Shown here in pieces: positions 23,301 through 32,653 of a stretch of 64,000 nt of DNA (positions are counted from its first letter, which is position 1; each line of letters begins with the position of its first letter). The DNA comes from Aselliscus stoliczkanus (taxonomy: Eukaryota; Chordata; Mammalia; Chiroptera; Hipposideridae). The DNA lies in NCBI GenBank assembly GCA_033961575.1, contig CM066736.1, forward strand, positions 83,600,852 to 83,664,851, read 5' to 3'. The position numbers and the translations under genes were made by a program. The notes under the pieces were generated by a model, which was not told the origin of the DNA, ran no database searches, and was given only the letters and a program-made list of their open reading frames with translations.

Positions 23301-24782
23301 CTCCCAGCTGAGTCTGCCCTGAATGTGTGTCATTTGTGGAGCTGTTGTGTGGGTTGTCTGGGGTGGCTGAATGCAGCCACTGTGTGTTGGTTCTGGAACC
23401 TCTTGAGAGAAGCTCTGGTGTAGGCCAGTGTCAGCCTTTATATGTGCCTGGCCTGGTAGGAGCTACTAATTGATCTGTCTTTGGTTGCTGGTTTTGCTGG
23501 GCTTGGAGGTGCTGCAATCTAAAGCTGGCTGCCACTATTGACAGCCTTGGGACCCTTTGGTGGGCATCATGATATGTACTGGACTTGGACCAGGGTTGTG
23601 GCTGCTTAGTTGAAGTTACATTCCAAGCCAACACTGGCTGCAGGTTATGCCAGGCTTGGAGTCAGCTGATGGGATTTACAATGCGGTTTGAGACCAGTTA
23701 CCTCTTGTGCCAGGGGTTTGGGGCTACTTAGCAAGAGGCACCGGGCATGCCAAGGCCAGCCACTGTTGGTTTGGGGTCTGTGGATCTATAAGATTTTAGG
23801 AAAGTCTGCAGCATGAGCTGAATGGAAAAACCACTGGAAATGGTTCATTCTGGGCACATGGGTTGGGTGGGGCACGGTCTAGGAATCTCCAGGGCAATGT
23901 GAACGATGTTAGCCAGGTTAATGGATAGCTCATATTTGGCCCCCGCCTATACCTTCTAGCTAGGTAGAGGAGTCAGCAAAGGAGCAATGGTGCCTGCTAG
24001 CACTTTTGTCCCCAGATAGAGTTGCCCTCCAGACCTTGCCCTGAAGCTCGTACATTTAGTTCTTTCCTGTATGTCCCTGGCACTTTTTGAGCTGCTGCCC
24101 CTGCAATGGAGCCCAGAGCAAGTGAGTTTGTGAGTAAGCATGTCCAAGTGCATGCAGGCTCCTCAAAAGTTATACCTAGGACTCCAGTAGCCCTCTGTCT
24201 CACTTGGATGCAATCCCTACTGGTTTTCATAGTCAGATGCTGTGGGAACTTTTCTCTTCCTGGCACTGGAGCCCCAGGCTGGAGAACCGGGTGTGGGGCT
24301 GGGTCCCCTCCCTCCTCAGAGGGGACCTCCGCAGCTGAGATACCCCTCCCAATCCTTAATTGCCACACTGTGGATGTGGGACCAGCCTGTTCTGCATCTC
24401 CGCCCCTCCTACCAGTGGCTTCTTTATAGCCTTAGTTATAGGACTTCTGTTCATGTACCCTTCAGGAGGCTCTCAGTGATGGTTGTTTTATAAGTTAGTT
24501 GTAATTTTGATGTGATCGTGGGAGTAGGCAAGCACAGCATTTACCTACTCTGCCATATTGCCTGGAAGTCCCCTTCACATTTTGACTCTTGATAATGATG
24601 CTTCCTCTTCATATTATTGAACAAAGTATTCACTGGAAGAAGTTGTCCTCAGATGTTGAAATCATTATTAAAAATAATCAGTGCTGTCTTTCTTCATACA
24701 TAGATTGAAGAAATCTTGATGATAGCTTTCTGCAAAAAGCAAATAAAAATATTTTGTTGAACATTTAAAGTGGGAGCGTTAA

Positions 24783-24911
24783 GGGCCGGCCGAGTGGCTC
24801 AGGTGGTTAAGAGTTCGCTCGAGTGTGAGCTGAGCTCTGAGCAATGGCGGTTCGATGCCAGCCCGAGCTGAGTTGCTGTTGAGCTGCCGACAGGTGGCAG
24901 AATGGCTCAGC

Positions 24912-24942
<31 letters not shown>

Positions 24943-24959
24943 AATAAAAATAAAAAATA
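24783..24959 (+). mobile_element. tRNA-derived SINE (type B, long variable arm)
   Basis: A sense copy. It begins GGGCCGGCCGAGTGGCTCAG and has a B box GGTTCGATGCC. The extra 'GAGCTGAGCTCTGAGC' hairpin between anticodon arm and B box would be a long variable arm, which points to a class II (Ser/Leu-type) tRNA ancestor. It ends 'AGGTGGCAGAATGGCTCAGC' and an (AAAT)n tail. I could not settle a target duplication. Confidence 0.88.
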
Positions 24960-24997
24960 AGAGTTCAAAGAAGACAGCAAATGATAAAATTACAATA

Positions 24998-25380
24998 CAG
25001 TTGGTCCTTTTTATCCGTGGGTTCTGCATCCACCTATTCAACCAACCACAGATAGAAAATATTTGGGGGAAAAAAACCGTTAGGATGCTACTGATGTGTG
25101 CTATGTAGTACAGTGGTTCCATCTGTCCTGAATATGTACAGACTTTTTCTCTTGTCATTATTCCCAAAACAGTGTAGTATGGCAACTATTTATTTACATA
25201 GCATTTATATTTTATTAAGTATTATGCATAATCTAGAGATGATTTAAAGTATATAGGAGGATGCTTGCAGGTTATATGCAAATACTATGCCATTTTATAT
25301 AAGGGACTTAAGCACCCGCAGATTTTGCTATTGGCTGGGGGTCCTGGAACTAATCACCTGCAGATACAGAGAGACAACTG
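24998..25380. mobile_element. Tigger/MER2-like MITE
   Basis: The 5' end 'CAGTTGGTCCTTTTTATCCG' and the 3' end 'CAGATACAGAGAGACAACTG' are imperfect inverted repeats. TA lies on both sides (24996-24997 and 25381-25382). The interior is non-coding and A/T-rich. It is a pogo-superfamily relic; the exact subfamily is not determined. Confidence 0.8.
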
Positions 25381-25382
25381 TA

Positions 25383-26454
25383 TATAAATGGTAAAAATAC
25401 ATTTTTTCCTAGATGTTTATGTTGTTTACTTTCTGTTTGCATTTTAAGAATCTACTGAATATTGAAGGGATAAAGAATCACCCACCTTAAATATATTTCA
25501 TAATCCCTAATCTAGATCACTGAATATTAAAAAGTAAATGACAGGGAAGGAAAGGTATAATTTAAAGTCATTTTTACAAATAAGAAGGGAATTATTAAAG
25601 AGACACAAATTAAGCAAGTAAAAAAAAACCTGTAACAAACAAAAAATGGAGATAACTGCTATGCTATCAGGGAAATTCCATAGCAACTGAATGATTACAA
25701 TGTGTATTTTGGCCTTTAAACAACACAGGGCAAGTTACCAGCTAAGTATAAATATAAAGGAAGGGAAAAAAATATTTATTTCTGAGGCTAAATAAATGAG
25801 AAGTGTTGTATGTTCATAGTATTTCAGGGCCAGGTTGAGGAATTTTATAGTGGCATTAGACTTGCCTATTCAGAGAACCAGAAAGAGATGCTCTTGAATT
25901 CATTAAGCTGCAATCAGGGTCTAGAGAAGGTTGCAGCAATGTGTGGCTTTTGTGCTATGACCCTGTCTTTGTTGCTTTCAGAAGTTCAGCCCCTAAGACT
26001 TGCCTTCTGCCCCTGCCAATTCTCCATCCTCTAAAAGCAGTGCTCCTTGTTCATCTACCTCACATACCTCTGTACTTCCAGGCTTCATTGTGTTAATTTC
26101 CTCCTGACTGCATGAAGGAGGATAGAGATTTGAATCTTGGCACCCCACTGTTAGGAGGAAGTAGAGTTTCATGTTTAAGTAATTGCTTCTCTTCATAGTG
26201 CTCTTTTTTTGCTCTAACAACAATGAAGTTTCAGTAACTATTTAAAGATAAGGATCCTTAGTGCACACTCAGGCTTGAGGACAGCAGTAAGAGGCCACCT
26301 TGAAACACGTACAGTGAGAGCATGCGTTTCTAAAACAGCGTTGAAAAGTGAGTGCGTGTCCCATTTTTTGCTCATTTCCATTTCCTGCTCTAAGACTTGG
26401 ATATTTGTTAACTTTGGGGGACTACTGAATACACATGTAGAAGGTTGTATTCAA
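25383..26454 (+). other. Intron stretch without recognised features
   Basis: A/T-rich intronic sequence. Short open frames at 25810-26034 (+) and 25993-26223 (-) show no recognisable domain or splice context. Confidence 0.5.
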
Positions 26455-26580
26455 GACACTCGTTGGTTATTCAGCAGACATTCAGTATCATCTGTGTTCA
26501 AGATGCTGTGCTGAATGTTATGAGGGATAAAAAGATGGAGTTGTGGTTTTGCCCTGCGAAGCTGGTGAGTTGGCAGGGGT
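26455..26580 (-). mobile_element. L2 LINE fragment, antisense
   Basis: Diverged antisense L2 3'-end wording is present: 'ttattcagcagacattcagtatc', 'caagatgctgtgctgaatg' and 'gttttgccctgcgaagctgg'. It is an old relic. Confidence 0.55.
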
Positions 26581-27155
26581 TGACGGAGGAAGGAGCGTGT
26601 TTTTCATTCACGCTTGTTATTTATCCTACAATATTCCTTGATTGTACGCCTTTTCCTCTTTAGGTTAAGGCCCTACCTGAGTCCCCACAATTGTTTGGTC
26701 TTTACCATTCTGGAGTAACTAGTTTGTCTCTGAGAAGATAAAAGAGATTCAAGGAAGAATTAGAAATTGTGGCAAAAAAACTAGATGTTAATGGTAAATA
26801 CAGTCAAATTGCTCTATATATGTATTTGAGGTTATAGTATTACCAGTTGTAAGTGGAATCTGGAGGAAAATTAGGTCAGTGAGGATTGACTGGGTTAAAA
26901 GAATCTTCAAAATGAACATGCAATGTGACTGTCCCATTATTTGTATAATTATATATTATTAGTATAATAACAGGAGTCTTCCAGGTAAGGGGCAATGTGA
27001 CAGAGTCAAGCGATTGAAATGAGCGTGGGGCTCTCATTGGACTCTGGATGGACAGATTAGAAGACTCATATTGGTGAATCATAGAAGATGTAGTTTGGAT
27101 ACCCAGAGGAATGAGGAGATGGTGCAGGTTTTTAAAGAACAATTTTATGGAGATA
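26581..27155 (+). other. Intron stretch without recognised features
   Basis: No identifiable element is seen before the mariner MITE that begins at 27158. Confidence 0.5.
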
Positions 27156-27157
27156 TA

Positions 27158-27395
27158 CTGGGGGTACCAAATAAAAAAAGGTGTACACATTTTAAAAGAT
27201 ATTGTAGCTATTCTCAAGCAGTAGTTCACCGTAATCAGAAGTGTCTGGACGCTGATGCGCCTCTTTGAGCACTTCTTGTAATTGCAGAAGTAAAGCATGA
27301 TTTGTATTCATCTTTTGTTATCAGTATATAATATTACAATTAATACAGTTTTTTCCTTTCTTAAAATGTGTATACATTTGTTTTGGCACCCTCTG
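27158..27395 (-). mobile_element. Mariner-derived MITE, copy 1 (238 bp)
   Basis: Inverted ends 'CTGGGGGTACCAAATAAA' and, reversed, 'CAGAGGGTGCCAAAACAAA' lead into shared 'TG(T/A)ACACATTTTAA'. TA flanks lie at 27156-27157 and 27396-27397. The interior keeps a decayed piece of the transposase C-terminus ('QAVVHRNQKCLDADA'). It is the same family, in opposite orientation, as 63077-63315. Confidence 0.88.
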
Positions 27396-27397
27396 TA

Positions 27398-28080
27398 TCT
27401 TACGATAAAATTCACTCACTTGTTCCATGGTTTTAGCATATTCATAGGGCTGTGCAACCATCACCACAATCTAATTTTAGAGCATTTTCATCTCCCCCAA
27501 ATGAAACCTGGTATCCATTAGCAGCCCCTTCCCATCCCCACTCCCAACTGTAGGTAACCTAAAACTACTCCCTATAGATTTGCCTCTTCTCAAGCATTTT
27601 ATTTGAATGGAATCATGCAACATATGGTCTTTTGCATCTGGCTTCTTTCACTTAGCACAAAGTTTTTGAGGTTCGTCCATATTGTAGCATGTATCAGTAC
27701 TTCATTACTTTTTATATCTGACTAGTATTCTATTGTGTAGTTATACATTTGTTTATCCACTTAGCAGTTGATGGATATTTGGCTTGTTTCCACCTTCTGA
27801 TTATTATGAATAATGCTACTATGAATATTTGTGAAAACGTTTGGATGAGCCTATGATTTCATTTCTCTTGGGTGGAATTGCTGGGTCACATGATAACTCT
27901 GTTTTGAGAAGCTGCCAAACCATTTTCCAAGGTGACTGCACCATTTTACATTCCCACCAGCCATGAATGAGGCTTCCAATTTCTCCACATCATTGCCAAC
28001 ACTTAACCATTGCCCTTCTTTTTTTTAAATTAAATCCATACCAGAGTGTGTGAAGTGGTATCTCATTGTGCGTTTTCTTT
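27398..28080 (-). mobile_element. Old antisense L1 relic (ORF2 end and 3' UTR)
   Basis: Antisense ORF2 C-terminal wording is visible: 'gaatggaatcatgcaacatatg', 'ggatatttggcttgtttccac' and 'gtggaattgctgggtcacatg'. No open frame remains and the ends are approximate. Confidence 0.75.
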
Positions 28081-28539
28081 TTGTCTTTAGCTTTCAAACA
28101 TTTACAATTTATATATAAATGTGTACTTCACATTTAGCTTTTAATGACAATTCTGCTATGCCAGAGGGTGATAGATAAAGGTCACACAGTATGAAATGAA
28201 ATTAGACTGAGACAATCTAAGAGTAATACTTCGTATAATAGGAACACTACTCAGGTCTAGAATTTATACATTTAAATTTTAAAATGAAGAAGGAACTGAA
28301 CATGTAAGCCTATTAAGTGGAACTCAAGAAAACATGTGTAATTTTATTTCTAAATCTCACACTGTGAGGAATCTCATACTGAGATTCTCATACTGAATCT
28401 CACACTATGTATTGAGGCTAGGCATTAGGTTGGTTTGCTTTTATTATTATTGTTTTGGCTATAAATACATATATATGTAGATAGGTATATACACACACCT
28501 AGGGTTGTGGGAAAAGTCATGATGTATTTTTTCTATGTT
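28081..28539 (+). other. Intron stretch without recognised features
   Basis: A small local repeat 'tctcatactga' / 'tctcacactgtg' occurs at 28365-28410. Nothing else is identified. Confidence 0.45.
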
Positions 28540-29345
28540 TCGCATTGCAAAAACATATATATCTCCATTTTAAACATTTTTAAGTGTTTAGTGGCATTAG
28601 TTATATTCACAATGTTCTGCAACCATCACTATTTCCAAAACTTGCTCATCACCCAACAGAAACTCAAGAAACTCAACACTGGACTTTCCATCCCCTGATT
28701 CCCAGTCCCTAGTAACCTCTAATCTACTTTTTGACTCTATGGATTTCTCTATCTAGGTAATTTCATATAAATGGATTCATACAATATGTGCCCTTTCCTC
28801 TCTGTTGTAGCATGTAGCAGAATTTCATTTTATTACCAAATAATATTCCATTGTATGGATATACCACATTTTGTTTAACCATTCAGACATTGGTGGACAT
28901 TGGGCTGTTCCCACATTTGGCTAATGTTATTATAATAATGCTGTTATGAACATTTGTGTACTGATTTTTGTTTGAACACCTGTTTTCACTTCTTTTGAGT
29001 ATATTCCTAAGAGTGGAATAATTGCTGGGTCATATGGTTATGCTATGTTTAACTTATTGAGGAATTACTGAATTATTTTCCACAGTAGTTGTACTATATT
29101 GCATTCACACAAGCGGTGTGTGAGGGTTCTGTTTTCACTGCATCCTCCCCAATGCTTGTTATTTTCATCTTTGATTACAGCCTTCCTAGGGGGTGTGAAG
29201 TGGTATCTCGTTGTGGTTTTGATTTGCACTTCCCTAGTGACTAAGGATGCTGAACATCTTTTTGTATGCCTGTTCCCATTTGTGTATTCTTCTTTGGAGA
29301 AATGTCTATTTAAATCCTTTGCTGATTTTTAAATTAGTTTGTCTT
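28540..29345 (-). mobile_element. Old antisense L1 relic, second copy
   Basis: Another antisense L1 3' UTR to ORF2 segment is present ('caatgttctgcaaccatcac', 'attccattgtatggatatacc', 'gtgaagtggtatctcgttgtgg'). It is independent of the copy at 27398 because the same ORF2 region recurs. Confidence 0.75.
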
Positions 29346-30003
29346 TTTGTTGTTGAGTTACAGGATACAATCCTATCCTTCCCTTGTCCCTCCCTCTCCG
29401 CCGCGTCCCTCCCCTCCCCTCCAGCAGTGTATAGCCTCTGATGTTGCCCCTCAGCAGGCACAGCTCCTGGTATGCCCACAACACCAGAGATGCCATTGGT
29501 TCTGGCGGAGCTCTCTTTTTCTCTTTCCCAGACCACACCCAGCTCTTAAACTTCACTAATTACAGGCTGATTGCTCTATTGTTTTCAACAGTGTTCTGGG
29601 GCACAAATTGCATCACAGATGGATCCAACCAAATTCAGGCTCCTTGAGAGATATGCTTTCCAAGGTTAGTGTTTGAGATTTATTCTGACCCCAGAAAGTC
29701 TCTTCCCAGAGGTATGGTTCCTAGTTTCTGCCCCACACACTAGCAGGTCTGCAGCCTAGCCTTTGTCTCCAGTGAATCCGTGGGTCTCCTCCCAGATGCC
29801 TTTCACCACAACCACTATTTTCCAGAGCAGAGAGCACCCTTTCTTTTGAATGTCTCCACACTCTGTTACAAATGAAGTCAGTTCCTTTGGGGAGAGATTT
29901 GGAAGTCTGTTTTATGGCCTGCTTCTACAGGGAGATAGAATCTCTGAACCAGGGCTCTAGTGCGGGAGGCAGGGACAGTGAATGCCTCTCTTTAAGTGAC
30001 ATC
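29346..30003 (+). other. Unassigned GC-richer stretch
   Basis: This is more GC-rich than its neighbours and together with 30194-30540 may be one old element (an L1 5' region or an LTR) split by the SINE at 30021. I cannot name it, and its short open frames look like chance. Confidence 0.35.
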
Positions 30004-30020
30004 CTGATTTAGGAGCTGAG

Positions 30021-30176
30021 GGCCGGCCGAATGGCTCAGTTGGTTAAGAGCTCGCTCAAGAGTGCGAGCTGAGCTCTGAGTAACAGCGGTTCGAGGCCAG
30101 CCCGAGCTGAGTTGCCGTTGAGCTGCCAACAGGTGGCAGGATGGCTCAGCTTAAAAAAAAACAAGCACGTTATTAA
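30021..30176 (+). mobile_element. tRNA-derived SINE (type B)
   Basis: A sense copy of the type seen at 24783, with a short A tail at 30151-30162. The 17-bp duplication CTGATTTAGGAGCTGAG at 30004-30020 is matched with one change at 30177-30193. Confidence 0.9.
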
Positions 30177-30193
30177 CTGATTTAAGAGCTGAG

Positions 30194-30608
30194 CGCTCAG
30201 TGGAGCAATCACTGCAGCCCCAGGTCTCCTAGGCTTGCCTCTCCCAGCAGGGAACCCTCACCCCGTGCTCCAGGGCACTAGAGTCAGGGCCTGTTATTCT
30301 CAGCAATGCTTCGACCAAGGCAGAGCCTTTACCCCTCTAGCAGCGACTGGGCAGAAGACAGGGACTTGTACCTCTTGGCCACACTCGCCCGGAACTTAGC
30401 TTCTATAACAAGTAGCTGTGGTCAACGTGAGAAGTGCTGGCCTGTGGCTCCTCCTGCTAAGACAGTTCTCTCTGGAGGTCAAGAGAGCCCTGTGCTGTGC
30501 CCTTGGCTGTATTGGTCTGGGGTGGAGTTTCTGTCATGCTGAACTGTGATGGGGAAGGGATGGGTTGTCATCCCAACACCAACAACGTTCGTTGTCCTTA
30601 CCAAATTT
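30194..30608 (+). other. Unassigned GC-richer stretch, second half
   Basis: This continues the unassigned sequence seen before 30004. There is no recognisable coding or RNA feature. Confidence 0.35.
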
Positions 30609-30623
30609 TAGTAGATTTTTCTT

Positions 30624-31100
30624 TTTTTTTTTTTTTTAAAGAGCTTAGCTTTTTTTTTTTAAGATTTTATTGGGGAATTGGGGGAGGGGAACAGCATTGG
30701 GAAATCAGGGAAGGGGAACAGACAAGTTGCTGTCTTTTTGTTCTTCAGTCCAGTTGCGGAGGACGTTGCTTCACTGGCCCATGTTGGTATCGTCATTGCG
30801 CTCTTCCGGGATGAGGCAGATGGGTCACCGGCCTCTAGATGGTCGCTCACCGCGGCTATTGGCAGCTCACACTGGCTGCCAGCCGCTCACGCTAGCTGCC
30901 GGCCACTCACTGTAGCCTATGGCAGCCCACTGCAGCAGGGACTGCAGCCTACACCATCGCCGGGGCTCGCCAGCCCAGCTCCAGGTGGAGCTGTTGTTAG
31001 CTGTAGAGGGCAGTGTCATTGGCCCTCATATGTGGGATCCGAACCAGCGCTTCTGACATCCCAAAACCAGCTCTTAACCAATGTGCCACTCGGCCGGCCC
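30624..31100 (-). mobile_element. Long composite tRNA-derived SINE
   Basis: An antisense composite copy. The 15-bp duplication TAGTAGATTTTTCTT at 30609-30623 and 31101-31115 is perfect. The tail end is unusual: two T-runs (30622-30637 and 30651-30660) flank a short 'aaagagcttagc' segment, so the A tail has an internal spacer. Confidence 0.93.
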
Positions 31101-31115
31101 TAGTAGATTTTTCTT

Positions 31116-31610
31116 GAATAGATGTTTCTTCATTTGCTTTATGTCCCGAGGTCCATTTCCAGAGACATTAAACAGCTGGGGTGGGGATGGGGTATTTTGT
31201 TTGTTTTTTATTTTATCAGTTTCACCAGTTTTTCTGAGGAGTGGGTCTGCAGAACTCCCCACATTGTCATGCCAAAAGTGAGGGGGCGAGCAGGGAAGTT
31301 AGTCACTTTTGGACTACCTTTTACTACATGATCCTCAATTGTAAAATGTGAATAACATTGTGCTTACAGGTTGTAAGAATGTAAGTGAAATAACATAGAT
31401 GAAAAACTTAAAATTGTTATTCAAAAATAAAGAAAACAATCTGCAGGAGCAGGCTCATATAAGCACCCAAAGTTTCTTTTCTAAACTGTTATGCATTCTA
31501 GAAATGGTGACAAGGCGTTCTTGGACTTTGATGCTTGTAAATTTTTATGGCTGAGTTATTTAAGGCATATATCATTTTGGTTCTGCTTGATGTTTTCACT
31601 TTTTAGTACT
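31116..31610 (+). other. Intron stretch without recognised features
   Basis: No transposon or gene identified between two composite SINEs. Confidence 0.5.
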
Positions 31611-31623
31611 CTTATCTGTGTCT

Positions 31624-32065
31624 TTTTTTAAAAAAGATTTTATTGGGGAATTGAGGGAGGGGAACAGAATCGGGGAAGGGGAACAGACAAGTTGCTGTCC
31701 TTTTGTTCTTCAGTCTAGTTGTGGAGGACGTTGCTTCCTTGGCCCATGTTGGTATCGTCATTACGCTCTTCCCGAATGAGGCAGATCAGTCGCTGGCCTC
31801 TGGATGGTTGCTCACCGCGGCTATTGGCAGCTCACGCTGGCTACCGGCCACTCACGCTGGCTGCCGGCCACTCACTGTAGCCTATGGCAGCCCACTGCAG
31901 CAGGGGCTGCAGCCTACACCATCGCCAAGGCTTGCACAGCCCAGCTCCAAGTGGAGCTGTTGTTAGCTGTAGAGGGCAGTGTCAGTGGCCCTCATATGTG
32001 GGATCTGAACTGGGGCCACCGGCATCCCAAAACCAGCTCTTAACCATTGCGCCACTCGGCCGGCC
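31624..32065 (-). mobile_element. Long composite tRNA-derived SINE
   Basis: An antisense composite copy with a perfect 13-bp duplication CTTATCTGTGTCT at 31611-31623 and 32066-32078. The body holds two adjacent 'CACTCACGCTGGCTGCCGGC' type units, one more than the copy at 6694, so unit number varies among copies. Confidence 0.92.
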
Positions 32066-32232
32066 CTTATCTGTGTCTCTTAAACTTCGTAGATGGTATG
32101 AGGACTAATCCAAGTCAAACCTCTTCTCAAAAAACTTTTTCAGCTAATGTTAATCTTTTCTCTCTTCTAGCTCCTGTTGTAGTTGTGTTTCATTGTTGTA
32201 ACCTGATTTAACATTCAGTTACTCTTTAATGG

Positions 32233-32653
32233 TTTTTTTTTTTTTTAAGATTTTATTGGGGAATTGTGGGAGGGGAACAGCATTGGGGAACTGGGGAAGG
32301 GGAACAGATAAGTTGCTGTCTTTTTGATCTTCAGTCTAGTTGCTTCAGTCTAGTTGCAAAGCTAAAAGAGCCCACAGAAAATATGAGGCTTATATGAGGC
32401 TCTTGACAGCTCACACTGGCTGCCAGCCACTCATGTTAGCTGCTGGCCACTCACTGTAGCCTATGGCAGCCCACTGCAGCAGGGGCTGCAGCTATGCCGT
32501 CCAGGGGACTCACAGCAGCCCAGCTCTAGGTGGAGCTGTTGTCCACCATCTTAGCTGTAGAGGGCAGTGTCACTGGCCCTCATATGTGGGATCCGAACCC
32601 GGGCCTCTGGCATCCCAAGCCAGCTCTTAACCAACGCGCCACTCGGCCGGCCC
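32233..32653 (-). mobile_element. Long composite tRNA-derived SINE, rearranged
   Basis: An antisense composite copy. Its central part (the segment that normally reads 'gaggacgttgcttcactggc' onward) is missing and replaced near 32340-32400 by foreign sequence. That sequence includes a duplicated 'cttcagtctagttg' and a 27-bp inverted copy of 32777-32803. The head and tail are normal. The target duplication is short (about TAATGG). Confidence 0.88.
32356..32382 (-). repeat. 27-bp inverted copy of downstream sequence
   Basis: GCAAAGCTAAAAGAGCCCAC plus AGAAAAT is the perfect reverse complement of 32777-32803. It sits exactly where the composite SINE has lost its central segment, so it reads as a templated insertion made during break repair. 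Confidence 0.9.

Larger units (their letters stand above)
14956..24571 (-). mobile_element. Near-full-length antisense L1, interrupted by later insertions
   Basis: Antisense ORF2 runs from 14956 to about 21300 once the insertions are removed. Its conceptual minus-strand pieces include a reverse-transcriptase block at 19628-19875 ('[15 protein letters not shown]'), a linker at 20300-20686 ('LLARLIKKKREKAQ') and an endonuclease end at 20903-21217 ('NLIDIFRTFHPN'). A long spacer follows (about 21400-22230), then antisense ORF1 (22230-22960) and a 5' UTR ending near 24571 in wording shared with the element ending at 14955. Frameshifts and stops break both frames. It is the host of three type A SINEs (10843, 16284, 20196) and the half-L1 at 16805. 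Confidence 0.85.

Noticed and set aside
24783..24960. Possible functional tRNA genes at SINE heads
   Set aside because: A and B boxes are recognisable, but the acceptor stems do not pair as a mature tRNA. Each head is joined to a SINE body, a tail and often a target duplication.
28423..28460. Possible Hsmar1/MADE-type end ('attaggttggtttgc')
   Set aside because: Only the first dozen bases resemble that family. No inverted partner or TA duplication was found.
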